Assembly: GCA_964343305.1 (NCBI GenBank) | Contig: CAYFJO010000105.1 | Location: 1-27,705, forward strand | Reading direction: 5' to 3' | From: CAYFJO01 sp964343305 | GTDB lineage: Bacteria; Planctomycetota; Planctomycetia; Pirellulales; Pirellulaceae | DNA: 27,705 nt | Part shown: positions 1 to 8,405 of the stretch, piece by piece | Numbering within the stretch: position 1 is the first letter of the stretch | How the letters are laid out: every line of letters starts with the position of its first letter | Program-made: the position numbers and the translations under genes | Notes under the pieces: model-generated | Seen by the model: only the letters and a program-made list of their open reading frames with translations | What the model was told of the DNA's origin: nothing | The model's database searches: none

Positions 1-407
1 CCGCCAAACAACTGGCGACCGCTATGTAAAAAGGGTTAACGGCGTTGAGTGCCACTGGCTTTGCCAGTGCTTCGCAATACTAACACCATCAGGATTTGCA
101 TTGGCAGAGCCAGTGGCACACGATCCCAAAATTGGAAGTTGACAAAGCACTAGTTACGGCGACGTGACAGCGATCAGTCCAACTCCATTTGGAGAGCAGG
201 GCCAGCCCGAGCGGTATACAAACTGTCTACTTTGAACGCTGTCGAGATACGCTCGCATCGCCGCGAACACGGGGGAACGCATGCTGTTATAATAATTGAC
301 GTTCCGAACCTTGAGCGGTTTCAGGTACATTCAAATGGAAAATCCTGGCTTAATGGCCGCTGGATGACTCCCACGGTTGAGAGTCGGCCGGTGTGCAGGT
401 AGTTGAC
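1..407. other. Gene-free left end of window
   Basis: I find no convincing coding sequence here on either strand. It holds one palindromic repeat (49-119) and then unstructured sequence up to the small membrane-protein gene. A TTGACG at 296-301 resembles a -35 box, but no -10 box stands at the right distance, so I do not call a promoter. Confidence 0.5.
49..119. repeat. Dispersed palindromic repeat, GTGCCACTGGCT family
   Basis: The left arm GTGCCACTGGCTTTGCCA (49-66) is the inverse complement of 102-119 with one mismatch in 18. The left arm also folds on itself (CACTGGC, three bases, GCCAGTG). The arms flank about 35 bases of unrelated sequence. From memory, near-identical CCACTGG/CCAGTGG palindromes recur in planctomycete genomes; a genome-wide count would confirm this. 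No ORF lies inside, so it is a non-autonomous repeat or hairpin element. Confidence 0.7.
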
Positions 408-713
408 ATGAGAAAACTTGGCATGAAACACCAACTCACATTACGACGATTGCTGCTGTACGTTGCCCTGTTTGCAATTGGGTTTGCATTGCTTCATTTT
501 GCATTGTCGTCGCGTATTGAACCACCAGTTTTGCAAGTCGCGGCGTTTTGTCTCAGCATGAATTGCGTATCAGTGGCTGCGTGCTGCCCAATTGGTTATT
601 TGATTGCGGGAAAGGCGGGCGAAATAGGTGCCATCGTTGCCGCACTTTTTGTCGGGCTGGCTGGAACGCCCCTGAGTTTGGTGTTAATGGGAACCGAAGT
701 ATTTGGCTGGTAA
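408..713 (+). CDS. Small hypothetical membrane protein
   Basis: A 101-residue protein with no recognised family. After a short basic N-terminus (MRKLGMKHQLTLRR) it has a hydrophobic helix at about residues 15-33, a second around 40-60, and a third Gly/Ala-rich helix at about 68-94, so it is probably an inner-membrane protein with two or three helices. The ATG at 408 is chosen because AGG at 397-399 lies 8 bases upstream; an ATG at 423 and a GTG at 393 are alternatives. It stands alone and its stop codon abuts the palindromic repeat at 714-821. Three hydrophobic segments make it more credible than a chance ORF, but its function is unknown. Confidence 0.5.
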   Translation: MRKLGMKHQLTLRRLLLYVALFAIGFALLHFALSSRIEPPVLQVAAFCLSMNCVSVAACCPIGYLIAGKAGEIGAIVAALFVGLAGTPLSLVLMGTEVFGW

Positions 714-821
714 AACCAGTGGCAGATGAGAATATACCAGTGTAGAACAATTGTCCCAATTGTTCAGGAACAGTTGAGACAACTGTTCTACAATCGGCGG
801 GCAACTTCTCATCTGCCGGTT
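714..821. repeat. Nested palindromic repeat (element A)
   Basis: Outer arms GGCAGATGAGAA (721-732) and its perfect complement (806-817) enclose an inner palindrome at 741-793 beginning TGTAGAACAATTGTCCC and ending in ...TGTTCTACA; the inner arms match at 22 of 25 positions. AACC/GGTT extends the outer arms to 714 and 821. The inner palindrome recurs at 18462-18514 and the outer head recurs at 12483 and near 14530. It starts directly after the stop codon at 713 and may act as a hairpin terminator, but it has no T-tract. Confidence 0.8.
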
Positions 822-917
822 GCCGAAATTCAACATTTGCTTGCCCACTGGTGCCCTCCACTGGTTCGAGACTTCCCAGGCCTGAAAAAACACTGAAAGT
901 GTGCGCCGGCGTTTCGC

Positions 918-947
918 TTGCACATTCGTACCTTGTCGGATTATCAT
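918..947 (+). promoter_or_regulatory. Candidate sigma-70-like promoter of the Tat oxidoreductase gene
   Basis: TTGCAC (918-923) and TATCAT (942-947) are separated by 18 bases. The -10 box matches the consensus at 5 of 6 positions, the -35 box at only 3 of 6. Transcription would start near 954, leaving a leader of about 50 bases before the start at 1004. Planctomycete promoter consensus is poorly known, so this is tentative. Confidence 0.3.
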
Positions 948-1003
948 TTGCTTACCCGTTTTTTGCCTCAACCTGCCAAACCTTCCCATTTAGGAGTTGA
1001 TAA

Positions 1004-2317
1004 ATGTCTGACCAATCCACTGGACAAAATTCCAATCAAACATCGCGACGAAATTTTCTCAAAGGCTCGACGGCCGCCGTCGTGGGTGGATCGATCGCGG
1101 CTTCTTTGCAAATGGGGCGATCAGCACATGCCGCTGGCAGCGACATCATCAAAGTCGGATTGATCGGCTGCGGTGGTCGCGGTACGGGAGCTGCTGTGAA
1201 CGCGATGCGAGCCGAAGAGAACGTGCGACTGACAGTTCTCGCGGATGCATTTCCAGATCGACTCGGACATTGCCAAGACAATCTCAAAAAACGAATTGGC
1301 GAAAAGTATGCCGTCACCGATGATAATTGCTTCACAGGATTCGATGCCTACAAAAGCGTCATGATGACCGACGTTGACGTGGTCCTGTTGGCAACTCCGC
1401 CCCATTTCCGGCCTGCTCAACTGGATGCGGCAATCGAAGCCGGCAAACATGTGTTTTGTGAAAAGCCTGTCGCTGTCGACGGCCCGGGTGTGCGCAGCGT
1501 TCTCGAGACCGTGGCGAAGGCCAAGGAAGAGAATTTGAGCATTGTGTCGGGGCTTTGCTGGCGTTATGACTACGGCGTCCGTGAAACCATGAAGAAAATC
1601 TTCGACGGCGAAATCGGCGAAGTGGTTGCGACGCAAGAGAATTACCTCACAGGTGGACTGTGGCATCGTGGACGTAAAGAAGAATGGAGTGAAATGGAAT
1701 ACCAGATGCGAAACTGGTTATATTTCACCTGGCTGTCCGGCGACCACATCGTCGAGCAGCACATTCACAGCCTCGACAAGTCGCTGTGGTTGATGGGCGA
1801 CAAGCCACCCGTAAAATGCTTCGGCCTGGGCGGACGCGAAACGCGAACCGAAGACCAGTGGGGCCACATCTTCGATCACTTTGCCGTTTGCTACGAGTGG
1901 GAGAATGGTGCCAAGACCTTTTCCTACACGCGACAAATGAAGGATTGTTCGAACGACGTCGACGACTACATCATCGGCACAAAAGGTAAAGCATTGATCT
2001 TGGGGACAAAAGGACGTCCACGAGTGAGCAACGAAAACGGCGAGTGGAAATACAAGGGACCGACGCCCAGCATGTACGACGTGGAGCACAAGGAGCTGTT
2101 CGCTGGCCTTCGCAGCGGCGAGCACATCAACAACGGCGAATACATGTCGTACAGTACGCTGATGGCCATCATGGGCCGCGAAGCGTGCTACACGGGTAAA
2201 GAAATCACATCGGAACAGGCGATCAACTCGATGACACGTTTGGGCCCCGAAGTATACGAATGGGGCGACATCGACGTTCCCAAGATCGCCAAGCCCGGTA
2301 AAACAAAGCTTGTGTAG
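1004..2317 (+). CDS. Tat-exported Gfo/Idh/MocA-family oxidoreductase
   Basis: A 437-residue NAD(P)-dependent dehydrogenase-like protein of the Gfo/Idh/MocA family, which oxidises or rearranges sugars and cyclitols; the substrate here is unknown. The N-terminus has a twin-arginine signal (SRRNFLKG, residues 14-21, then an Ala/Gly/Val-rich stretch ending AHA at 41-43), so the folded protein is probably exported. The Rossmann motif GCGGRG is at 55-60, the family's EKP motif with the cofactor-site lysine at 143-145, and the substrate-domain segment SGDHIVEQHIHSLD at 245-258. Start: AGGAG at 992-996 lies 7 bases before the ATG. Tat-exported members form large paralogous sets in planctomycetes. It appears to be a single-gene unit; the sequence downstream is transposase debris on the other strand. 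Confidence 0.93.
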   Translation: MSDQSTGQNSNQTSRRNFLKGSTAAVVGGSIAASLQMGRSAHAAGSDIIKVGLIGCGGRGTGAAVNAMRAEENVRLTVLADAFPDRLGHCQDNLKKRIGEKYAVTDDNCFTGFDAYKSVMMTDVDVVLLATPPHFRPAQLDAAIEAGKHVFCEKPVAVDGPGVRSVLETVAKAKEENLSIVSGLCWRYDYGVRETMKKIFDGEIGEVVATQENYLTGGLWHRGRKEEWSEMEYQMRNWLYFTWLSGDHIVEQHIHSLDKSLWLMGDKPPVKCFGLGGRETRTEDQWGHIFDHFAVCYEWENGAKTFSYTRQMKDCSNDVDDYIIGTKGKALILGTKGRPRVSNENGEWKYKGPTPSMYDVEHKELFAGLRSGEHINNGEYMSYSTLMAIMGREACYTGKEITSEQAINSMTRLGPEVYEWGDIDVPKIAKPGKTKLV

Positions 2318-2480
2318 ATTTGTCGGGTGTGTGGAGCACGGCAAACGCTGTATCGGTGCGTTACGCGAGCTAATCGGTTTTTGAATCTATACGCAAGGCT
2401 GGCTGGATACAAGTTGCCGTGCGCAACACGCCAATTGCAAAGGCTTGCTACATCTCACCATGACCCACATTTCGTACCAC

Positions 2481-3111
2481 TTATCGCGTGCCACCGAGTT
2501 GCGTGCTGAACAGCGAGAAACGTTCGTCGGTGCCGACGATCTTCTTCAGTACGTTGGCCGCGTAGTGCTTGAAGTCGCCCAGAAGGACCATGTTTTCGCG
2601 GCTCTTCTGCAACGTCTGGGCTCCTTCACGAAGCCCAACCGCTCCGTCGACCAGCAGTGACAAAGGAACACCACACTGCTGAGCAACTCGTAGGTAGGCC
2701 GCCACCATGTCTTCCCGTTTCCAACTCGTGCCGGGACTCAACTCCAACACACGAACATCCTCATGCCTCAACGGTTGACCAGGCGGCGGCATCTTGCAAG
2801 TCCGCAGCCCGATAATTGCCAATGCCTTTTGCAGCCTCGCTCACCTGCCGTCGATCGTCGAGGACTACGACAGCGAAGAGGGTGGACAACCACCGCTGGC
2901 ATCCACGGATGATGTTGGTGCTGCTGTTGTTGTATGCCTACAGCGTGGGCGGGTTGGTGGCAGCCTGAAACGCTCGGATCGGAGCCCAGTTCGCCCTCAA
3001 CTGGAAACTCCAACACATCCGAGTCATCGCAAACCACCCAGACTCCAATGCCGTCACGAACACCCACGCAATGACCGCGCGATCTGCCCACGAATGCTCA
3101 CCCAACCACAA
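2481..3111 (-). pseudogene. Decayed transposase remnant
   Basis: Two overlapping frames on the minus strand together resemble the catalytic part of a planctomycete transposase family that I know only from memory. The downstream frame (2822 to 2481, 113 codons) carries IIGLRTCKMPPPGQPLRHED, then LLVDGAVGLREGAQTL and LLGDFKHYAANVLKK, in the same order as the I-L-G-x-R / LRHxD / DHG / DIKHK blocks of those proteins. The upstream frame (3111 to 2764) ends in VVVLDDRRQVSEAAK, which fits the preceding Asp block, and contains an in-frame TAG at 2940-2938. The frames would join near 2825 by one frameshift. The C-terminus stops early at 2481. No terminal inverted repeats or target-site duplication were seen. 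The rest of 2318-3270 holds no gene that I can support. Confidence 0.5.
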
Positions 3112-3270
3112 TCATCACTCGCCAACCACCGTTCCCGGACAAACTCCTAGGGCAATCGGCAAACTCGTCCTAAAGTCCCCGGCTTGAAATGCCGAATTGA
3201 GATGCACCGGCTCAGCGCGAATGATCGCGTTGTGCTGTCTTTTCTCTTGGAATCTTGTCGAGCTGGTGGC

Positions 3271-3510
3271 ATGAAAAAAACACTCTTTGGTTTGCTATTG
3301 TTGCTGGCACTCTCGGCTGCAAACGGTTGTGCGATGTGCTGTACTCCGTATGACGATGACTATGCGGCTTTCGGCGGCCGCTGGCAACGAACGGACATGC
3401 GGCACGGACGCGTTGGCTCGGCGTTTGATCCAGGTGCTACCATGACCACCGCTGGGCAGCCGACGCCGGCAATGCCGCCAGTCGAAACCTACATCCAGCC
3501 CGGCCACTGA
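3271..3510 (+). CDS. Small Cys-rich lipoprotein
   Basis: A 79-residue predicted lipoprotein. MKKTLFGLLLLLALSAANGC is a signal peptide of normal design, with the lipidated cysteine at position 20 (lipobox AANGC; Asn at -2 is less usual). Two further cysteines follow at 23-24, then an acidic Tyr-rich patch (YDDDYAAFGG) and a Pro/Thr-rich tail. I recall similar CC...YGG...GRVGSxFDP lipoproteins in planctomycetes, with no known function. The ATG at 3271 is preferred over upstream in-frame starts because the signal peptide begins there. It lies 89 bases upstream of the glycosyltransferase and could share its transcript. Confidence 0.65.
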   Translation: MKKTLFGLLLLLALSAANGCAMCCTPYDDDYAAFGGRWQRTDMRHGRVGSAFDPGATMTTAGQPTPAMPPVETYIQPGH

Positions 3511-3599
3511 TTTCAATGTTGCTGGCACGGCGTTGATGCAATAAACTCCTCGCTCGCAATTCTTCTCCCTTCGTCCGTTTCGTAGACCAGAGGTTCGCC

Positions 3600-4583
3600 A
3601 TGAGCGTATCGGTTGTCGTTCCGCTTTACAACGAAGTGGAAAATGTCGAGCGGCTTTACAATCACTTGTCGCCGGTCATGCAGACGCTCGATCGGCCGTA
3701 CGAGATCTTGTTCGTCGACGACGGTTCCACCGACGGCACGTTTGAGCACCTGCAAAAAATTGCGAACAAGGATTCTTGCGTCAAAGTCGTCCGTTTTCGT
3801 CGCAACTTTGGTCAAACCGCCGCCATGCATGCGGGCATTCAAATGGCCACGTGCGACGTCATCGTTACGATGGACGGCGATCTGCAAAACGATCCAACTG
3901 ACATTCCCATGATGCTCGACAAATTGGACGAAGGTTACGACCTGGTCCACGGTTGGCGAAAGAACCGTCAAGACAAATGGCTGAGCCGCAAACTGCCGTC
4001 CAAGATCGCAAATTGGATCATTTCGAAAACAACCCGGTTTCCCATTCATGACCTCGGCTGCACGCTGAAAGCGATCCGCCGCGAAGTCGCCCAGGAGCTT
4101 GAACTTTATGGCGAAATGCACCGCTTTATTCCCATTCTGGCGCACCAGCGCGGTGCACGATGCGTTGAAGTCGTGACCAAGCACCACGCTCGCCGGTTCG
4201 GTCAAACCAAGTACGGTATCGGCCGGACATTTCGTGTTGTTCTGGACCTGATCACCGTTAAGTACATGCTGGACTACTTTGCCAGCCCAATGAAGTTGTT
4301 CGGCAAGATCGGCTTGTGGTGCGGTGCGATCGCCATGCTCTCTGGTCTGTCGACGATCGTGATGAAAGTTGCCAACGGCGTGGATATGACGGGCAATCCT
4401 CTGTTGTTGCTGTCGATTTTGTCGGCCATGGTCAGCGTCCAGTTTATGAGTCTCGGGTTGCTGGGTGAAGTCAACGCGCGGATCTATTTCAGCGATCAAC
4501 AAAAAGAGCATCACGCCGTTCGGGAGTTAATTAACTTTCACGTAGATCCACCACACTCCCTCCACTCAGAGCGTGCCGCTTAA
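3600..4583 (+). CDS. Membrane-anchored family 2 glycosyltransferase (DPM1/GtrB/ArnC-like)
   Basis: A 327-residue inverting GT2 enzyme that likely transfers a sugar from a nucleotide donor to a polyprenyl phosphate on the cytoplasmic face of the membrane. The catalytic domain has VVPLYNE at 6-12, the nucleotide-binding DDGSTDGT at 40-47, the metal-binding MDGDLQND at 91-98, and the HHARRFGQTKYG segment at 195-206, which corresponds to the conserved Arg/Lys-Tyr-Gly region of polyprenyl-phosphate glycosyltransferases. Two C-terminal transmembrane helices lie at about 234-257 and 266-290. The ATG at 3600 directly precedes the first beta strand, so no earlier start is needed. Donor and lipid specificity cannot be read from the sequence. 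Its partner may be a GT39-type enzyme such as the one at 22350, but they are not adjacent. Confidence 0.9.
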   Translation: MSVSVVVPLYNEVENVERLYNHLSPVMQTLDRPYEILFVDDGSTDGTFEHLQKIANKDSCVKVVRFRRNFGQTAAMHAGIQMATCDVIVTMDGDLQNDPTDIPMMLDKLDEGYDLVHGWRKNRQDKWLSRKLPSKIANWIISKTTRFPIHDLGCTLKAIRREVAQELELYGEMHRFIPILAHQRGARCVEVVTKHHARRFGQTKYGIGRTFRVVLDLITVKYMLDYFASPMKLFGKIGLWCGAIAMLSGLSTIVMKVANGVDMTGNPLLLLSILSAMVSVQFMSLGLLGEVNARIYFSDQQKEHHAVRELINFHVDPPHSLHSERAA

Positions 4584-4673
4584 CCGCTCACAAATGAATT
4601 TACGATCGTCTACTCACTGCGGCGACGTAGATAAATCTTCGCCACAACGCCTGAATTTTAGCGGCGCATAAAG

Positions 4674-4710
4674 AAGGCGAGTGATGGTCAATAGACTGCC
4701 ACTCGCCTTT
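4674..4710. terminator. Bidirectional hairpin terminator between convergent genes
   Basis: AAGGCGAGTG (4674-4683) pairs perfectly with CACTCGCCTT (4700-4709) across a 16-base loop. A short T-run follows on the plus strand and CTTT follows on the minus strand. It lies between the convergent glycosyltransferase and protease genes and could end both transcripts. The T-tracts are short, so termination may be imperfect. Confidence 0.6.
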
Positions 4711-4738
4711 CGCTCGTAGGGAACGGGCTGATATTCGC

Positions 4739-6388
4739 TTATCGTTGGCTGACTTGCTTTTGCCGGGCGAATTGAATTCCTGCATTCAAAACTGCGTCGA
4801 CGTCGTCCGCCGCGTCGGCACCATCAACTGGTTTTGCGACGGTGTGAACAGCCACATCTGGATTCACGCCGCGGTTGCTGATCGGCGTTCCGGTTGGTGA
4901 ATAGAACTTGGCTGTCGTCAATCGCACGCCCGCTTTTGAAATGTTCAGCGGGAAAATACCCTGCACGCTTCCTTTGCCGAACGAGCGCTCGCCGATCAGC
5001 GTGCCACGTCGATGATCGTGAATCGCGGCGGCAAAAATCTCGCTGGCACTCGCCGAATTGCCGTCGATCAACACGACCAAGGGAACTCGCCATGTGCCCG
5101 CAACATGGGCTTTGTAATCGTAATCTTCACGAGGGCTGCGACCACGCGTGGAAACGATCGTGCCGGACGAGACGAATTTATCAGCAACTTCGACCGATGC
5201 GGTCAGCAGTCCGCCAGGGTTGCCTCGAACGTCGACAATCAAACTCTTCATGCCTTGGCCGTGCAGTTTCCACAAGGCAGCGTCAAAATCGCGAGTGGTC
5301 GTTTTTTGAAAACTTGTCAAACGCATGTAGCCGATGCCCGAATCCCGGTCGACGATTTTGATGTCCTCGACGCTCGGCACTTCGACTCGTTCGCGACGAA
5401 CCCGAACGCTTCGACGAACCTCATCGGCGGAAACGACTGTGAGGGCGACGGAACTTCCCTCCGGCCCTTTGAGCATGTCTGCGGCTGCGTCGGTTGTGAC
5501 ATCGCTCGTGGTGCGGCCTTCCACTTCGACGATTTGGTCGCCAGCACGAATGCCAGCACGTTCGGCGGGACCGTTGGGAATGACGTTGACGATCAACAAG
5601 GCATTGTCCTTCGATTTCAACTCGACACCCATGCCGACGAAGTTGCCTTCGATTTGTGACATGACGTCGTTTAATTGGTCGCTCGTCAAAAAGCTCGAAT
5701 ACATGTCGAGTGCGCCCAAGGCACCACACGTGTATTCCATGATCACAGTCTGCTTGCTCACACCGAGATGATGCCGGACGTACCGTCCCGCCCAGGCGAC
5801 CAACTCGCGAGCGTTGTTTCGACTCGAAACGGAACGCGAATCGAGCACGCGATGCAACTCCTGTCGCACAGATGTCACACGGCTCGGATCGGCGTTTGGC
5901 AAATGACGGTCAAGGAATTCCGGCTCCGTCAAAGCGACGTCGATGTGAGACGTGCCACGACGAACCAACTCTTGCCATTTGGGCCCATGAACGTGGTGGG
6001 CTTGGATTTTCAACAGAACTTCGGTGTAAATATCCAATGCACGCCGCTCGTCCATCTGCTTGAGCGATGTGACGAAACTGGTGTCGTTGTACCGCCGGCC
6101 AAGATCGTAGTGGATCTTGGAAAGCGTCAACCGCTGCTTGAGACTCTCTTGATTTGGGAATTCACGCAGAGCTTCTTCGTAGTGCGTCAGCGCTTCGCCC
6201 CAACGTCCGTCGCGTTCCAGCACTTGGCCTTTTTCATAAACCGATGTCAACTCCGCCTGACTGGCCACGGCGTCTGCGGGGATCGCAACTTGCCCCTGAA
6301 CCGGCACGACGAAAAGTGCGCAAAGCGAAAGTGTTAGCATCGAAAGGGAAAGAAAAATACCGCGACGCGGAGCGAGAGATTTTCGCAT
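4739..6388 (-). CDS. S41-family C-terminal processing protease with TPR-like and PDZ domains
   Basis: A 549-residue periplasmic or secreted serine protease of the CtpA/Prc family, which trims proteins from exposed C-termini. An N-terminal signal segment (about 1-33, ending VQGQ) is followed by a TPR-like stretch (about 43-90: YEKGQVLERDGRWGEALTHY), a long helical linker, a PDZ domain (about 243-321, with GMGVELK and the AGIRAGDQI loop) and the S41 domain (about 349-510). The dyad is Ser447 in GNSASASE and Lys472 in SFGKG; with Asp458 these have the spacing of E. coli Prc Ser430-Asp441-Lys455. The ATG at 6388 is preferred because GGAA lies just upstream and it begins the signal peptide; ATG 6400 is possible. 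The N-terminal TPR is an addition to the plain CtpA plan. It is transcribed divergently from the sigma-54 activator. Confidence 0.92.
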   Translation of the reverse strand: MRKSLAPRRGIFLSLSMLTLSLCALFVVPVQGQVAIPADAVASQAELTSVYEKGQVLERDGRWGEALTHYEEALREFPNQESLKQRLTLSKIHYDLGRRYNDTSFVTSLKQMDERRALDIYTEVLLKIQAHHVHGPKWQELVRRGTSHIDVALTEPEFLDRHLPNADPSRVTSVRQELHRVLDSRSVSSRNNARELVAWAGRYVRHHLGVSKQTVIMEYTCGALGALDMYSSFLTSDQLNDVMSQIEGNFVGMGVELKSKDNALLIVNVIPNGPAERAGIRAGDQIVEVEGRTTSDVTTDAAADMLKGPEGSSVALTVVSADEVRRSVRVRRERVEVPSVEDIKIVDRDSGIGYMRLTSFQKTTTRDFDAALWKLHGQGMKSLIVDVRGNPGGLLTASVEVADKFVSSGTIVSTRGRSPREDYDYKAHVAGTWRVPLVVLIDGNSASASEIFAAAIHDHRRGTLIGERSFGKGSVQGIFPLNISKAGVRLTTAKFYSPTGTPISNRGVNPDVAVHTVAKPVDGADAADDVDAVLNAGIQFARQKQVSQR

Positions 6389-6845
6389 GGAAGGTTCCAT
6401 CTGTCGTGAGGGCGGGACCTCGCGGCATGGCAAATCCGTCCCGCGGGGAAGGGAATGGAATCGCTTGCACCGGCGAGGGGAACGCCGTTTCAGGATGTTG
6501 GTCAACCGAATTCATTTGGCTGAAAAGGACGACGGAGCTTCAGCCAAAGGAATATAGATCACGATTTGCCCGAGGTCAAAAAGTCATTCGAAAACTTTTC
6601 GCGGATAACCCGCATGACCCGAAGAGCCGGAACCTTGGGAGTGGGAAAGTGAGCGATCTCCGTCTCGACCCACGATCAAGGGTTTGACCGGTTGCGCGTC
6701 CTGGCGCGAGGATGAGTGATGAACCACCACAACTGGGCGTCGAGCCAATACTATGCGTGTCCAGTTCGGGAGTCAAACGTTTTCGTAGGGTGAGTGCAAC
6801 ACACAGACATCCCCGCTAAACTAAACGCGTTCGTTGGAGCACCTC
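6389..6845. other. Divergent intergenic region between protease and sigma-54 activator genes
   Basis: About 457 bases separate the two divergent genes. Reading frames here lack start signals and family resemblance, so I call no gene. The only clear structure is the perfect inverted repeat at 6515-6548. Both promoters must lie here, but I could not pick convincing -35/-10 or -24/-12 pairs. Confidence 0.5.
6515..6548. repeat. Perfect 10-bp inverted repeat in the divergent region
   Basis: TTTGGCTGAA (6515-6524) and TTCAGCCAAA (6539-6548) are exact inverse complements separated by 14 bases. It lies 127-160 bases upstream of the protease start on the minus strand. It could be an operator or a hairpin in the protease leader. 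No T-tract follows on either strand, so a terminator is less likely. Confidence 0.45.
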
Positions 6846-8384
6846 ATGGCATTGTTAACACCGGCTGATCGCAACTTCCTCGACGCGCTGACGGAGTTGT
6901 CTTACTGCAACCAGTTCTTGCCAGAACGCGTGGAACTTGAGCGGCAGGCGTTGGGAGCCAACTTCGACGAAACCGAGGCAGTTTGGAGCTTGCAGCAGGA
7001 TTTGGATGGTGACCGAGCGAACGTCAACCAAATAAACGCTCGCATCGAACCGCTAGCGGAACAGATTCGAGGCCAGTTGAGCGAGGGTGCGGACGCCGAT
7101 TTGCGCGAACTGGCGCTGTACGAAGACCTCGTTCAATACTTGTTGTATTACCGCTATCGCGATGCCTTCAGCGGACTCATCGAAGCCAGTGGCAATGGCC
7201 GTGTGCGGTTTTGGGACGAGTTCTTGGGTCAGTTCAATTTCTATCTGTCTATCCCTGGAAGAAAGCTCCCCAGCCAACACGATCCGGCGCATATGTTTGC
7301 GGTGTTGTTCCAAGTCCGCCGCGCGTTTGATCACATTTTTCAATTCATCGTCGGCCGCTCGATGCCCGCGGCGAAACTGAGAGCCGCGGTTTGGCAGTCC
7401 ATTTTTACGCATGACATGCGACGCTATCGTCGAGCGTTGTTCGACAAGATGGGCGATTTCACCACGTTGATCGCGGGACCTTCAGGCACCGGAAAAGAGC
7501 TTGTCGCACAGGCGATCGGCCTGTCGCGATTCATCCCGTTCAACAGCAAGTTGGAACAGTTCGAGGAAAACTCCATGGACTCGTTTCATCCGCTGAATCT
7601 GTCGGCACTCTCGCCGACGTTGATCGAGTCGGAATTGTTCGGCCACTGCAAAGGGGCGTTCACCGGAGCACACAGCGATCGACAAGGTTGGCTCGAGACC
7701 TGTACGCCGCTGGGCACCGTGTTCCTGGATGAAATCGGTGAACTCGATCCGGCCATTCAAGTCAAATTGCTGCGCGTCTTGCAGACACGGACGTTTCAGC
7801 GCCTGGGCGAAACTTCCGATCGATATTTTTCCGGAAAAATCATTGCGGCAACCAACCGGGATTTGGCCGCAGAAATGCATGCCGGTCGCTTTCGGCAGGA
7901 TTTTTATTACCGGCTGTGCAGCGATACGATTCAAACGCCGTCGCTACGTGAACAACTCGCCAATTCGCCAGATGATCTGAAACACCTGGTGCAGTTTATC
8001 GCCACTCGCTTGTTAGGCGACGAGGGTGCGGAGATTGCGTCCGACGTGTTGAATTGGATCAAGGAGAATCTCCAGCCCGACTATCCCTGGCCGGGAAACA
8101 TCCGCGAGTTGGAACAATGCGTCCGCAATGTGATGATCCACAATCAATACGTGCCATCGACCATGCACGAGGCAAACCGGTCGAACGATCCCTGCCAGCG
8201 ACTGGTTGCCGACATCACCGACGCATCGATTTCGGCCGAGGAAATCCTACGGCGATATTGTACGATGGCATACGCGAAACTCGGCAGCTACGAACAAACG
8301 GCCAAGCGATTGGGACTAGACCGGCGCACGGTCAAAGCGAGAATTGATGACGAGTTGCTGGCTCAATTGAAAAACCCCTCATAG
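6846..8384 (+). CDS. Sigma-54-dependent transcriptional activator with unrecognised N-terminal domain
   Basis: A 512-residue AAA+ activator that remodels sigma-54 RNA polymerase. Walker A GPSGTGKE is at 211-218, the complete sigma-54-contacting loop GAFTGA at 270-275, Walker B VFLDE at 292-296, sensor I AATNRDL at 334-340, the arginine segment RFRQDFYYRL at 348-357, and a Fis-type helix-turn-helix at about 480-503 (YEQTAKRLGLDRRTVKARI). Between Walker A and the LIESELFGH block there are more residues than I expect in NtrC. The first ~200 residues are helix-rich and match no receiver, GAF, PAS or CARF domain that I recognise. Start: GGAG at 6836-6839 serves the ATG at 6846; the upstream in-frame TTG at 6834 is less likely. 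The kinase gene follows after 21 bases, so the kinase may feed this activator. Confidence 0.92.
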   Translation: MALLTPADRNFLDALTELSYCNQFLPERVELERQALGANFDETEAVWSLQQDLDGDRANVNQINARIEPLAEQIRGQLSEGADADLRELALYEDLVQYLLYYRYRDAFSGLIEASGNGRVRFWDEFLGQFNFYLSIPGRKLPSQHDPAHMFAVLFQVRRAFDHIFQFIVGRSMPAAKLRAAVWQSIFTHDMRRYRRALFDKMGDFTTLIAGPSGTGKELVAQAIGLSRFIPFNSKLEQFEENSMDSFHPLNLSALSPTLIESELFGHCKGAFTGAHSDRQGWLETCTPLGTVFLDEIGELDPAIQVKLLRVLQTRTFQRLGETSDRYFSGKIIAATNRDLAAEMHAGRFRQDFYYRLCSDTIQTPSLREQLANSPDDLKHLVQFIATRLLGDEGAEIASDVLNWIKENLQPDYPWPGNIRELEQCVRNVMIHNQYVPSTMHEANRSNDPCQRLVADITDASISAEEILRRYCTMAYAKLGSYEQTAKRLGLDRRTVKARIDDELLAQLKNPS

Positions 8385-8405
8385 TCGCCATTCTGGAGTA
8401 TTATT

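Noticed and set aside
907..922. CGGCGTTTCGCTTGCA upstream of the Tat oxidoreductase, a sigma-54-like -24/-12 pair
   Set aside because: GG and GC have correct spacing and TTGCA is good, but the -24 half matches only GGC. A sigma-70-like TTGCAC/TATCAT reading of the same stretch is about as good.
2794..3150. 118-codon plus-strand frame in the transposase remnant
   Set aside because: The minus strand carries the recognisable transposase blocks; this frame has no start signal or family resemblance.
3524..3539. TGGCACGGCGTTGATG upstream of the GT2 gene, resembling a sigma-54 -24 box
   Set aside because: The -24 half is perfect, but the -12 half reads TTGAT one base too close and the invariant GC is not at the right distance.
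3513..4514. 333-codon minus-strand frame opposite the glycosyltransferase
   Set aside because: Antisense shadow of the GT2 gene, rich in His, Gln and Asp with no recognisable domain.
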